From JAUNBG01 sp964442735 (GTDB taxonomy: Bacteria; Planctomycetota; Planctomycetia; Pirellulales; Thermoguttaceae), in contig CAYUAP010000001.1 of NCBI GenBank assembly GCA_964442735.1, forward strand, positions 1 through 64,000: 64,000 nt of DNA. The letters are read 5' to 3'. The notes under the pieces are model-generated. The model did no database searches. It was not told the DNA's origin and saw only the letters and a program-made list of their open reading frames with translations. Shown here piece by piece: positions 36,505 to 45,399 of this stretch. Position 1 is the first letter of the stretch; each line of letters opens with the position of its first letter. The translations under genes were made by a program, and so were the position numbers.

Positions 36505-37464
36505 ATGGATAAAAAACATAGATGTTTGTGTACCGGTATTTTATTTGCCGATGTTGGTTGTCATCCGATCGATCATCTTCCAGTGCCTGGAGAATTGGTT
36601 GCTACCGAGCGAGTTGAATTGTCATTAGGGGGATGTGCTTCCAATGTCGCGTTGAATTTAGCTCGTTTGGAGGTTCCTGTCGGTTTGTGTGGATGCGTTG
36701 GCGATGAAGCATTTAGTGATTATGTTATACGTTCGCTGGATCATCCATTAATTGATACGACAGGGGTACGTCGAATCGCCAATCAGGGTCCAGGTAGTAC
36801 ACTCATTATTAACGTGCAGGGGGAAGATCGGCGTTTTATCAGTACAACAGGGGCAAACGCGGAGTTCAAGATCACGGATATTCCCAATTCCTGGTTAGAG
36901 GAGGCCCATGTTTTATATCTGGGCGGTTATCTGATGATGCCTTTATTGGAAGGACCGGAGACTGGCGAATATTTTAAGAAGTTTCGGGCCCATGGTGGTA
37001 AAGTGATTTTGGACGTAGTTCTCTATGGTAACCGTCCCTATTGGGATGTTGTCAAGCCGTTACTACCGTATGTTGACTATTTTATGCCCAATAACGATGA
37101 AGCGCGAGTTATTTCCGGTTTGTCCGATCCTGTGGACCAGGCCAAATATTTTATGGACTCGGGAGCGTCTGTTTCTGTAATAACCTGTGGCGAAAAAGGG
37201 TCTATTTACTATTCGGAAAAAGATAAATTCCGAACGGGAATATTCTCCGTGGAGTTTATTGGCGGAACGGGATCCGGCGATGCGTTTGCCGCTGGCTTTG
37301 CCTCCGCAATTCTGGAGAACGATTCGCCACAAAATACGATGAAAAGGGCATCGGCCCAGGGAATGAGCTGTGTACGGCACAGCAGTGCCACCCAATCAGT
37401 CTTTACACGGAATGAAGTTCAGGAGTTCCTGGCCAATCACGAACTGGAATGCGATAGTCTTTAG
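36505..37464 (+). CDS. PfkB-family carbohydrate kinase
   Basis: This 319-residue kinase of the ribokinase/PfkB family phosphorylates a sugar or nucleoside using ATP. The N-terminal signature is LGGCASNVALNLARLEVPVG (about 46-65), and the C-terminal signature GGTGSGDAFAAGFASA near 252 holds the catalytic Asp. The start is ATG 36505 with CAGGAG five bases upstream; an in-frame GTG at 36499 overlaps that ribosome site and is less likely. It may pair with the sugar-scavenging genes of this region, but the substrate cannot be read from the sequence. Confidence 0.88.
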   Translation: MDKKHRCLCTGILFADVGCHPIDHLPVPGELVATERVELSLGGCASNVALNLARLEVPVGLCGCVGDEAFSDYVIRSLDHPLIDTTGVRRIANQGPGSTLIINVQGEDRRFISTTGANAEFKITDIPNSWLEEAHVLYLGGYLMMPLLEGPETGEYFKKFRAHGGKVILDVVLYGNRPYWDVVKPLLPYVDYFMPNNDEARVISGLSDPVDQAKYFMDSGASVSVITCGEKGSIYYSEKDKFRTGIFSVEFIGGTGSGDAFAAGFASAILENDSPQNTMKRASAQGMSCVRHSSATQSVFTRNEVQEFLANHELECDSL

Positions 37465-37514
37465 AGACGGACGATAAACATTTGCATAATCAAGGCGGAA
37501 ATGATATTGGTCTT

Positions 37515-37634
37515 TATACTGTACGACGTTATAAATTCGGCATTTCCTGGGAGCGTGGACGTCTCGTCCATATCCTTTAAAACAGGTGTCTCGCCTGTTT
37601 TGAAAAATAGACTTTTATAACGACCTTGAGTATA
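37515..37634 (+). repeat. Family A MITE-like repeat, intact copy
   Basis: A 120-base unit with ends TATACTGTACGACGTTATAA and, reversed, TATACTCAAGGTCGTTATAA. It carries GGACGTCTCGTCC and ACAGGTGTCTCGCCTGT hairpins. Near-identical to 16279-16398. Confidence 0.85.
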
Positions 37635-37952
37635 TAAACATTTATAATTTCTGCTTCATTATTGGAACTGTCGTCTTCAAAACACCCTCTACAGTCTTGA
37701 TCGGATATATTATTCGTAACGTTTCGACCACCTTGTTTGGGATTGGTTAAAAAAATAATAATACAATTCCGGTTTTTGCAATTGCCAGTATTAAAAGGCT
37801 TGGAGTATAACATCAAAACTTGACCATTTATCCAATTATGTATCGTGGAGGAAAGGGTAATGCCCGGAATTATGTTCCGGTTGATTTTTTGATTGAAACG
37901 GAAGTTATACTCGAAAAATCGGTTGATTCCGGATCTGCTTCCGTAATGAAGG
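37635..37952. other. Intergenic region between PfkB kinase and gmd
   Basis: No supported gene. Around 37676 the text TTCAAAACACCCTCTACAGT recurs with changes at about 58536, a short shared dispersed fragment. A frame at 37820-38011 runs into the gmd coding region and has no family likeness. Confidence 0.4.
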
Positions 37953-38990
37953 TTACGGTTCTTTTAAGCTGTTCAGGTCATATTGTAACATATCCTGAAC
38001 GAGGTCGTTAAACGAATAATTGGGGACCCAGCCCAATTGTGTTCGTGCCTTGGTAGCGTCTCCCTGCAGGTAATCGACTTCCGTCGGTCGGAAAAATTCG
38101 GGGGAAACTTCGACAAGAACACGGCCTGTGGCAGTATCAATTCCTTTTTCTTCGATTCCCTTGTGGGTCCAGGATAGGGAGAAACCGAGTTGAGAAAAAA
38201 CTGTTTCCACAAATTCACGGACAGAATGAACCTCGCCTGTTGCCAGAATGTAGTCGTCCGGCTCCTTTTGCTGGAGCATACGCCACATTCCTTCTACATA
38301 GTCGGCCGCATGCCCCCAGTCACGTTTCGAATCCAAATTACCAATCAATAATTTATCCTGAAGTCCCGCGTGAATTCTGACAGCCGCTCGTGTAATTTTT
38401 TTCGTTACGAAATTATCACCCCGTAACGGACTTTCATGATTAAATAATATGCCATTACAGGCAAATAGATGATAGGCCTCCCGATAGTTGACCGTTGTCC
38501 AATAGGCAAAAAGTTTTGCAACGGCGTATGGACTACGTGGATAAAACGGTGTCTTCTCCGTTTGTGGTATTTCCACAACCCGACCGAAAAGTTCCGATGT
38601 TGATGCCTGATAGAATCGTGTCTTTTTTTCCATACCACAGGCTCGTATTGCCTCTAAAAGACGAAGCGTTCCCATACCGTTGACGTCTCCCGTAAATTCC
38701 GGCGTCATAAAAGAAATACCAACATGGGATTGTGCCGCCAAATTGTAGACTTCATCCGGCTCTGTTTCCCGGATTAGTCGGACAAGACTGGTGGAATCGG
38801 TCATATCTCCTTCATGAAGATAAAAAGATCGATTATATCTGCCGTGAAGTAATGAATCGATACGACTTGTATTGCCTGATGAAGAACGACGTTTTAGTCC
38901 GTGAACTTCATAATCTTTTTCCAGTAGTAAACGTGCCAGATAGGCTCCATCCTGACCTGTAATTCCTGTAATAAATGCTTTTTTTGTCAT
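37953..38990 (-). CDS. gmd: GDP-mannose 4,6-dehydratase
   Basis: It converts GDP-mannose to GDP-4-keto-6-deoxymannose, the precursor of GDP-fucose, GDP-rhamnose and perosamine for surface polysaccharides. The 345-residue SDR enzyme shows the NADP motif GITGQDGAYLA, the active-site region STSELFG, catalytic YxxxK as YAVAK, and NHESPLRG. It is the last gene of the rpsU operon and its start overlaps the flippase stop by four bases. No GDP-fucose synthase is seen in the window. manC at 48064 would supply the GDP-mannose. Confidence 0.95.
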   Translation of the reverse strand: MTKKAFITGITGQDGAYLARLLLEKDYEVHGLKRRSSSGNTSRIDSLLHGRYNRSFYLHEGDMTDSTSLVRLIRETEPDEVYNLAAQSHVGISFMTPEFTGDVNGMGTLRLLEAIRACGMEKKTRFYQASTSELFGRVVEIPQTEKTPFYPRSPYAVAKLFAYWTTVNYREAYHLFACNGILFNHESPLRGDNFVTKKITRAAVRIHAGLQDKLLIGNLDSKRDWGHAADYVEGMWRMLQQKEPDDYILATGEVHSVREFVETVFSQLGFSLSWTHKGIEEKGIDTATGRVLVEVSPEFFRPTEVDYLQGDATKARTQLGWVPNYSFNDLVQDMLQYDLNSLKEP

Positions 38991-40519
38991 GATGATCTCC
39001 TTTTTTTTCTAAATAGGATCAATAGATTGTATCGATCTTCCCGATTCAGGCCAAATCGATAGAGGAAGAGAACGTAAAAGAGAGTCGAACCGGCTCCCAC
39101 AAGCAGTAGAAATAAATAACTCGGTCGGAGAAGCCAGACGGTCAATATTGACGGAATGACTAAAGCTGATAGGGCAATGATCTGATAACCGCCAATCGAT
39201 AAATAGTATTTCAAAATCGATTCCTTCCGCATACGACAGAGAAGAATTGGAACAAGACAATGGTGTACGAGAACAAGAGGAATCACTGTACCCAAGGCTA
39301 TTCCGAACAGGTCCATTCCGAGATACACAAAGAACAGACTTAAAATTACATTGAGTATTCCCTGAAACAGAACAAGAAAGGCCAATGTTTTGTGTCGGGC
39401 AATTCCTTGTAAATAACGAAGATTGGTTTCCGCATGGCCACGGCAGAGTGCGGATGCCGTTGCACACAATATCAGACAGGGAAATACATCCCAATATTCC
39501 GAACCGATCCAACAGGCAATAAAGTCTTTTCCCCAGGCAATAAAACCAAATGACATGAAGATTGTAAACCAGGTGGCCAGTTTATAAAAGAGGCGTCGCC
39601 ATTTTTGCAGTACAATATCGTCGTTTAAGGTCTGAAGATGTGTAAACCAATTCGTTTGCCATGTTGTTAGAACTGTCATGAAACTACTGTAATAACTCGT
39701 CAGTACAACCACGACCAGATTGTATCGGGCCATCTTTTCCATGGAAAAGAGCCACATAATTAAAAGGAGATCGCTTTGTACAATCAGGATATCACCTACT
39801 TGGGTAATAAAGGTATAGAGACTGTAACCTAATAGTTCTTTAATTCGTTTTCGTCGAAAGGACCATTTGGAAAAGTGAAATTCCGGACAATAGAGACAAA
39901 CAAGACGGATAAAAACCAGGAGTTGTAATAGAATCAGAATGAAATTAAAGAAGACTAAAGCGATAACACGTCCACCTAGATAGAGAATAACGAACAACCC
40001 CAAGCCATAAAGTATGCGGAACAGTAAAATACGACTGCCACTGATATCCTGGCGCATTGTTCCGTTAATAATACCACAGACTCCATCGGAGAGTTTCGAA
40101 ACGGCAAAACCACCCCCGGCAATTAAAACGACACCGCATAAAATATTTATATCGGGAACTGATTTTCCGAATATTTTCATGAACAAGGCGGTTAGTCCGG
40201 AAATAGCCAGAACGAGAAGTCCCAATATCGAAAACAGAATTAGGGCCGTATTGCCTGTTTCGTTGAGGCCTTGTTGGTCTTTTCTCGTATAATACAGTGT
40301 AATAAAACGGGATGTTGCCGTTGTTAATCCGAAATCAACCAAGCCACACCATCCAGTAAAGAGACCTGCAAATACAAAAATTCCATAGGACCGTTCCCCC
40401 AAGGTGGATAACAGATAGGGTGTCAGAAAAAGACCTAATATAATCCCCACAAAAAGATTACAGCAGGAATAGACAGCCCCTCCAATTAAATGGGATAAAG
40501 CCTTTTTCGATTCGTCCAT
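38987..40519 (-). CDS. Polysaccharide flippase, Wzx/MATE-like
   Basis: The 510-residue integral membrane protein has about 12-14 predicted spans and the usual oligosaccharide flippase start (GIILGLFLTPYLLSTLGERSYGIFVF). It is expected to move lipid-linked sugar units across the inner membrane. Its position between kdsA and gmd supports a role in LPS or capsule assembly. It overlaps gmd by four bases, and the 41-base gap to kdsA implies co-transcription. Confidence 0.85.
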   Translation of the reverse strand: MDESKKALSHLIGGAVYSCCNLFVGIILGLFLTPYLLSTLGERSYGIFVFAGLFTGWCGLVDFGLTTATSRFITLYYTRKDQQGLNETGNTALILFSILGLLVLAISGLTALFMKIFGKSVPDINILCGVVLIAGGGFAVSKLSDGVCGIINGTMRQDISGSRILLFRILYGLGLFVILYLGGRVIALVFFNFILILLQLLVFIRLVCLYCPEFHFSKWSFRRKRIKELLGYSLYTFITQVGDILIVQSDLLLIMWLFSMEKMARYNLVVVVLTSYYSSFMTVLTTWQTNWFTHLQTLNDDIVLQKWRRLFYKLATWFTIFMSFGFIAWGKDFIACWIGSEYWDVFPCLILCATASALCRGHAETNLRYLQGIARHKTLAFLVLFQGILNVILSLFFVYLGMDLFGIALGTVIPLVLVHHCLVPILLCRMRKESILKYYLSIGGYQIIALSALVIPSILTVWLLRPSYLFLLLVGAGSTLFYVLFLYRFGLNREDRYNLLILFRKKRRSS

Positions 40520-40560
40520 AAAACTCCTTTATTTACAGATCCAGTGGCAATCGAAAAATT

Positions 40561-41391
40561 TTATAAAATCTCCCGAATTTTTAGAATCGATATTAAAAGA
40601 TCTTCCATATTATCGAGAGAAATCATATTGGGACCATCGCAGGGTGATTTGCGCGGATCAAAATGTGTTTCCAGAAACAGGGCGTCGATACCCACTGCGG
40701 CTGCGGCACGAGCCAATGGAGCAACAAATTCGTGTTGTCCTCCGGAAGAATTTCCTTGACCTCCCGGTTCCTGAACACTGTGTGTAGCGTCAAAAACGAC
40801 CGGAACACCAAATTGACGCATAACAATCAAGGAACGAAAATCGTTTACCAATTGACCATAACCGAAAAAGGTACCTCGTTCCCCCAACAGAATATTTGAA
40901 CAGCCCGCACCTTCCAGTTTATGAATGACATTCTTCATATCAAAGGGGGAGAGAAACTGTCCTTTTTTGACATGGACCGGTTTACCTGTTTTGGCAGCCG
41001 CAATCAAGAGATCTGTTTGTCGCGACAGGAAGGCTGGTATTTGCAAAAGATCGCAAATATCTGCTACAGGCTGTGCCTGAAAGCTTTCATGAATATCCGT
41101 AGTACAGAGAACACCAACCTCTTGACGGACCTTGGCCAGAAGTTTTAATCCGCGTTCCATTCCGAGTCCGCGAAACGTGTCGGAACTTGTTCGATTTGCC
41201 TTGTCAAAAGAACCTTTAAAGATAAAACGAATTTGTTCTGTTTTGCGGTTGATTGTATCGACTATTTCTTTTAGACGAACAGCAATATCAAAAGAGGTTT
41301 CTTCTTGAAGAACACAGGGACCTGCTATCAATAGAAGTGGCTGATTTTTTCCACATGAAATATTTCCTATTTGAACAGGATTATTCGGCAT
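40561..41391 (-). CDS. kdsA: 3-deoxy-8-phosphooctulonate synthase
   Basis: It condenses arabinose-5-phosphate with phosphoenolpyruvate to KDO-8-phosphate for LPS inner core. The 276-residue protein shows LIAGPCVLQEE, FKGSFDKANRTS, GTFFGYGQLVNDFR and DATHSVQEPGGQGNSSGG. The AGPC start and DATHSVQ motifs separate it from DAHP synthase. GAGGAG precedes the start codon, and the gene overlaps the upstream lipid-kinase gene by 11 bases. Its partner phosphatase kdsC is at 59165-59695. Confidence 0.95.
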   Translation of the reverse strand: MPNNPVQIGNISCGKNQPLLLIAGPCVLQEETSFDIAVRLKEIVDTINRKTEQIRFIFKGSFDKANRTSSDTFRGLGMERGLKLLAKVRQEVGVLCTTDIHESFQAQPVADICDLLQIPAFLSRQTDLLIAAAKTGKPVHVKKGQFLSPFDMKNVIHKLEGAGCSNILLGERGTFFGYGQLVNDFRSLIVMRQFGVPVVFDATHSVQEPGGQGNSSGGQHEFVAPLARAAAAVGIDALFLETHFDPRKSPCDGPNMISLDNMEDLLISILKIREIL

Positions 41392-42427
41392 GGGAGGTCT
41401 CTCCTCGTTTTAACAGCATATGTTTTGGAGCGAGAATAGTAAATCGATGGGGAATCGTTTCAATTTGAACCGGCAGAACACCTCCCGGATCTCCGTCTAA
41501 CTGATAGGGAACTTCCTGATCGCAGGAGAGGGTAAACCGTGTTCCCCTACCCAATCGGGAATTCGGCAAGAATCGATGAAAACTCCCCATTTGCGCAAAA
41601 AATACATTAATAACGGAACACAAAAATGTTCCGCGTTTAAAAATACAATAGTCGAGGCGCCGATCATAACCGATACAATGTGGGACCAGGGGAAGCCCCC
41701 AACCATATTCCGGGAGATTAAAGATAAAAGTCCATTTTCCGGAAACCACCTGTTCATTAGGTACCGTAACAGGAGCTATAACAGAAGAGGACGATTTCGT
41801 ATCATCATTCATGTCATCGTTCGTATCATCGCCAGTGTCACCTATCGTAACATCAATCTTGGGAAACTTGTAGGAGAAAATAGAAGAAAAAATAGGACGC
41901 ATATAGGAAAAATAGCTAATATGCGCTCCCTTTTTAGTTCCCTTTTTATAACTTTCTTCCCGTGCCTGATGTACTTTTCGAACAATATCCGCATCAATAC
42001 CGGCACTAACCATAACAAGAAACAACCGTCCATTGGCACGTCCGGCATCGAAGGTATCGATCCAACCTTGCTCGATCATATCGGCTGTTTTTTGTGGTTT
42101 AAATGGTAGATGAAGATATTTTGAAATTAAATTGGCTGTTCCGGCAGGCAATAGAGACACTGGCAGTCCAGGTAAAGTTCGATTGACCAGTTCGGCTGCA
42201 GTACCATCGCCACCGACTCCAATTAAGACACGTAATTTTGATTCTTCAAACAACCTATTGGCGCGTTGGGCAACGAGAGAAAGATCAGTTAAAATTTCTA
42301 CTTTAAACCCTTTTTTTTTCAATAAAGATTCCAACTCCGAAGCACGGGCCATAGGTGAAGTTCGCCCTGCCTTCGGATTAACAGAAATAATAATGGTATC
42401 AGCCGATAGAGGAAGTTGATTGATCAC
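41381..42427 (-). CDS. Diacylglycerol/sphingosine kinase-like lipid kinase
   Basis: This 348-residue enzyme of the DagK/YegS family phosphorylates lipid alcohols with ATP. VNPKAGRTS near 15, the nucleotide motif GVGGDGTAAELVN near 70 and LPAGTANLISKYL near 96 are diagnostic. Around residues 195-208 an Asp/Asn-rich insertion (TGDDTNDDMNDDT) is encoded by a short repeat at about 41805-41843. It follows rpsU by 40 bases, inside the envelope operon. The lipid substrate is not predictable. Confidence 0.88.
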   Translation of the reverse strand: MINQLPLSADTIIISVNPKAGRTSPMARASELESLLKKKGFKVEILTDLSLVAQRANRLFEESKLRVLIGVGGDGTAAELVNRTLPGLPVSLLPAGTANLISKYLHLPFKPQKTADMIEQGWIDTFDAGRANGRLFLVMVSAGIDADIVRKVHQAREESYKKGTKKGAHISYFSYMRPIFSSIFSYKFPKIDVTIGDTGDDTNDDMNDDTKSSSSVIAPVTVPNEQVVSGKWTFIFNLPEYGWGLPLVPHCIGYDRRLDYCIFKRGTFLCSVINVFFAQMGSFHRFLPNSRLGRGTRFTLSCDQEVPYQLDGDPGGVLPVQIETIPHRFTILAPKHMLLKRGETSHAE

Positions 42428-42467
42428 AACGGAAATCCTGTCTAAAACAGAAATAAATCCTTAAAAA

Positions 42468-42665
42468 TCAACGAATAGCCAATTTAGCGGCGCGACTGGA
42501 ACGACGAGCCGCGCGAAGTCGTGCACGACGCTTCGTTTCACTGGGCTTTTCATAATTTTCACGACGGCGCATTTCCTTTTTAATACCACTCCGCTCGACC
42601 AATTTGCGAAAACGACGAACAGCATCCTGAATGTTCTCTTTTTCCCTTAACGTTAATTTAACCAC
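42468..42665 (-). CDS. rpsU: 30S ribosomal protein S21
   Basis: This is a 65-residue basic protein of the small subunit, needed for pairing of the 16S rRNA anti-Shine-Dalgarno end with mRNA. KLTLREKENIQDAVRRFRKLVERSGI and the Arg-rich tail are typical. It is the first gene of the operon rpsU-lipid kinase-kdsA-flippase-gmd, so translation and envelope genes may be co-regulated. Confidence 0.95.
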   Translation of the reverse strand: MVKLTLREKENIQDAVRRFRKLVERSGIKKEMRRRENYEKPSETKRRARLRAARRSSRAAKLAIR

Positions 42666-43060
42666 CTAAACTTCCACCTTTCCTGTTTTTTGGTTATTTT
42701 TGTCAATAATCAAAACAATGTTGTGCAATTACTTTTATATTGGTTCATTCCAACTCTCCGCTTTCTCCATGGATACCGCATCAATGGAATATGCTGACAC
42801 GTCGTCTGCGTTCCCGGTTTATTGAAACCAACCTGTTTATTATTGAAGACCGTCTCGAATTAAACCATTTTCCCGAACGATTCCTTCTTAAGATCCGCTC
42901 CCTGTAAAAACGTCTAAATAAAACGACATATTGAAATCTTAAATATAATTCATTTGTTATTTTTGTCCAGAGGGACCGTAGCGAACTTTTGACTCTATTT
43001 TACTGTTTTTAACGAAATTTTTTTGATTAATTATTTTAGATGTATTTTATTCGGACAAAA
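42666..43060. other. Intergenic region upstream of rpsU
   Basis: It should hold the rpsU operon promoter, but no clear consensus is seen. At 42780-42905 a short frame (about 38 residues from an ATG at 42791) overlaps a segment reminiscent of family A repeats (TCTGCGTTCCCGG, GACCGTCTCGAATTA), so it is not called as a gene. Confidence 0.4.
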
Positions 43061-43067
43061 ATAAAAT

Positions 43068-43620
43068 TTATCTCCCAAGCTACGGACTGAAAGTCCTATC
43101 GCTTGGGAGTTTAGTTGACCTTAAAATTGTCGTCGCCACTTAATGGACGGTCTTCGTCTTGTAGCCGGATATACTCCGCGATTACATCGTCCGTTACCGT
43201 TCCTGAACTGGCGACAAAGTATCCCCTTGTCCACAGATGCCTTTCCCAATACATCTTTTTTAGATGCAGGAACTCCATCATGAGCTTGCGGGATGTACGC
43301 TCCTTCACCAATTGGATCAATTTACTTGGTGAAAGATTCGGAGGACACGACAGTAATACATGTACATGATCCTTGCAAACAGATCCTTGAAGTATTTCCA
43401 CTTCATTCTGTTGGCATATTTGACGCACCAAGTCACGTAATCGTGTGCCGACTTCACCTGTTAATATACCCTTGCGATATTTCGTTACCCAGACAAAGTG
43501 ATACTTCAGGCTAAAACGACAATGAGAACTTAAACGATAATTATTTTCCATAATTACCTATTATATCATTTAAAATTACAACCTGAAGGGTCCATCTGAA
43601 AGATGGGGGTTTTAGACCCA
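43068..43620 (-). mobile_element. IS200-type insertion sequence
   Basis: A tnpA gene is flanked by hairpins as in IS200/IS605 elements. Downstream of tnpA CTCCCAAGC/GCTTGGGAG (43072-43109) encloses GGACT/AGTCC. Upstream GGGTC/GACCC encloses CCATCT/AGATGG (43588-43619). There is no tnpB. The exact cleavage sites were not determined. Confidence 0.8.
43111..43551 (-). CDS. tnpA: IS200-family transposase TnpA
   Basis: This 146-residue Y1 HUH transposase cuts and joins single-stranded DNA at hairpin ends. It keeps the HUH motif as HVHVLLS near residue 62 and the nucleophile Tyr in VIAEYIRLQ near 126, with FHFVWVTKYR-like start LKYHFVWVTKYRKG. The length is normal and no frameshift is seen, so it may be active. 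Confidence 0.95.
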   Translation of the reverse strand: MENNYRLSSHCRFSLKYHFVWVTKYRKGILTGEVGTRLRDLVRQICQQNEVEILQGSVCKDHVHVLLSCPPNLSPSKLIQLVKERTSRKLMMEFLHLKKMYWERHLWTRGYFVASSGTVTDDVIAEYIRLQDEDRPLSGDDNFKVN

Positions 43621-43651
43621 TTGGTTTTATAATAATAAAAGAGTAAAGAAA

Positions 43652-43725
<74 letters not shown>

Positions 43726-43845
43726 GCATTTAAGGAATTCCTTAAAACAATAATGTTATTAAAGCATTATTTTAAGTTCTGTGAAGTCCCCCAAGGCATT
43801 TTTTCTTTAAAATACTAAAATACTTTTGGGGAATGGAAATAATTT

Positions 43846-44502
43846 TCAATAGCGGTTGGCACACCCCAGTCTTGCACTTAATGTTCCATAGCTGCAAGGC
43901 TGACCATAAAGGTTTTTACCATAGGCGGAAACAGGGGGTACGGCCCGTCCGGAATTACGCGCATTCGGATTATTATTAAAAAATCCAGGATAATAGTCTG
44001 CCGCCAAACAATGATTAGGTGTACCACGATAGACTCGACGATAGGGATTGGATGCCGTGTCGCGCAGAGGGGACTTCTCAATCTTCGATGGTTCGATTTT
44101 ATTTGTTGGTAATGGTTTCGATATCGGTGTGACTTGAGATGGTGTCTGCGGTACTAAAGGGAGATGATTTTGAGTGTTTTCTTCCTGATTCTCCCGAGAT
44201 ATTTGTACCTTGGAACCGTCTGGCAGAATAATCGTTCCTCCTCCTTCCGGAATAATATTTCCGGCTTTATCACGGGGAGGATCCGCGATCTGTTCCGGCT
44301 TTAAAAAATCAGATTGTGGATTTGTTCCCTGGACCGATGCTCTAATTGTTTCAACCGTCATGGGGTTAGGTATGGTTGCCTGCGCCAGTAACAGGACACG
44401 TGGTGTCGATTGACGACTGTACGAATTTGTCTGGGACCAGCCTGTGGTGGCCATTACGGTTAATACTAAAATACTTGATATCAATAAAGATGAAGTCTTC
44501 AT
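43846..44502 (-). CDS. Secreted protein of unknown function
   Basis: The 218-residue product has a signal peptide (to about ATTGWSQ, 25) and a strong ribosome site AGGAGGA. The mature part is rich in Pro, Asn and Thr. A short beta-like stretch GGGTIILPDGSKVQISREN lies near 87-105, and the tail NPYRRVYRGTPNHCLAADYY...YGQPCSYGTLSARLGC holds four cysteines. No family is recognised. A surface or periplasmic role is suggested by the leader only. Confidence 0.7.
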   Translation of the reverse strand: MKTSSLLISSILVLTVMATTGWSQTNSYSRQSTPRVLLLAQATIPNPMTVETIRASVQGTNPQSDFLKPEQIADPPRDKAGNIIPEGGGTIILPDGSKVQISRENQEENTQNHLPLVPQTPSQVTPISKPLPTNKIEPSKIEKSPLRDTASNPYRRVYRGTPNHCLAADYYPGFFNNNPNARNSGRAVPPVSAYGKNLYGQPCSYGTLSARLGCANRY

Positions 44503-44646
44503 CCCTTCCTCCTGCTAACTGTTGTTTCTCTTTAAAACAAACGAATTTTTAAAAAACAAAATTATTTGTTACAGTGATACTAATCGGCAGTTAAAATTGG
44601 AATTTTAAGAAAAATCAATACAGGCAATAATATCTATCTATTTTAC

Positions 44647-44748
44647 CTATTTTATAAAGGCCAATATTTTTCTGATTTCTGCACTTGTTACTATGGCTAA
44701 TATCGCTACAAACAGCACTGTCACCACAAACGATACTATCGCTACCAT
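44647..44748 (-). CDS. Possible 33-residue single-span membrane peptide
   Basis: Between two reverse-strand genes a short frame encodes MVAIVSFVVTVLFVAILAIV, a clear membrane span, followed by TSAEIRKILAFIK and a stop. The hydrophobic core and basic end suit a small membrane protein with N-out or N-in orientation. There is no strong ribosome site, and the repeated GCTAC/ACTATC text in the region makes chance hydrophobicity possible. Treat as a candidate. Confidence 0.35.
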   Translation of the reverse strand: MVAIVSFVVTVLFVAILAIVTSAEIRKILAFIK

Positions 44749-44814
44749 TAGTACTGCTCTACTATTGATATAACTAATCCTAAACTTTAAATTTAAAAAT
44801 AGAAGTTAATCCAT

Positions 44815-45399
44815 TTAGAATTGTATATCATCAGGAGCTTTAGGGATGTGGTGGTGATAGGGAGGCATTTTACGATCAGGAAGTTTTTTTTCCGGATTTT
44901 TAATTTGCCAATTGTTACGATCCCGGTTATCGGCGAAGTAGGTCAACCAGGCGAGAACACTTTCTTCATCATCACCCTTTGCCAGATTCCAATGGATGTA
45001 ACAATCTTTATTTTTTAAATTTTTTTCCAGAGAAGGAAGGATATCGAAAAAAATAATGGAATAAAAGTCTCTTTCTGAGAGGTATTCTGTACAGTCAAAA
45101 ACGATTTTTTTATCGAAAAGCTGCCAGAGTGTCTGATAGAGCAATGTATGAATTTCCTTGTCCGATAAATTACGTGGATGCGGTAATTGCAATGGTGGAT
45201 CAAACCATTGTGAAATGGGCAAAACAGGTGCGGTTTCCCAATCGTATATATCTTCCAAATACTGATTCACCTCTTGTATAGCCCAAGAGTTGATATCTAT
45301 TTTTGTAATGGATTCATCAATGTATGGTTCCATTGACGTCATTAACGAGCCATGACGCATTAACTCTTCTGCTTCTACTGGTACGGAAAACTCCGGCAT
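44815..45399 (-). CDS. Hypothetical protein, 194 residues
   Basis: No family is recognised. The product is soluble, acidic and without signal peptide. It has NLSDKEIHTLLYQTLWQLFDKKIVFDCTEYLSERDFYSIIFFDILPSLE in the middle, a helical, aromatic-rich stretch, and a His/Pro-rich end (MPPYHHHIPKAPDD). GGAG lies nine bases upstream of the ATG. A short duplication of CCGGAGTTTTCC brackets the start codon. Codon use and the good ribosome site support a real gene. Confidence 0.65.
   Translation of the reverse strand: MPEFSVPVEAEELMRHGSLMTSMEPYIDESITKIDINSWAIQEVNQYLEDIYDWETAPVLPISQWFDPPLQLPHPRNLSDKEIHTLLYQTLWQLFDKKIVFDCTEYLSERDFYSIIFFDILPSLEKNLKNKDCYIHWNLAKGDDEESVLAWLTYFADNRDRNNWQIKNPEKKLPDRKMPPYHHHIPKAPDDIQF

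Noticed and set aside
37820..38011. 63-codon forward frame at the 3' end of gmd
   Set aside because: It runs antisense into gmd coding sequence, has no ribosome site and no family likeness.
42710..42907. Short forward frame ending HFPERFLLKIRSL upstream of rpsU
   Set aside because: No ribosome site, and the DNA resembles a degraded family A repeat; not enough to call a gene.
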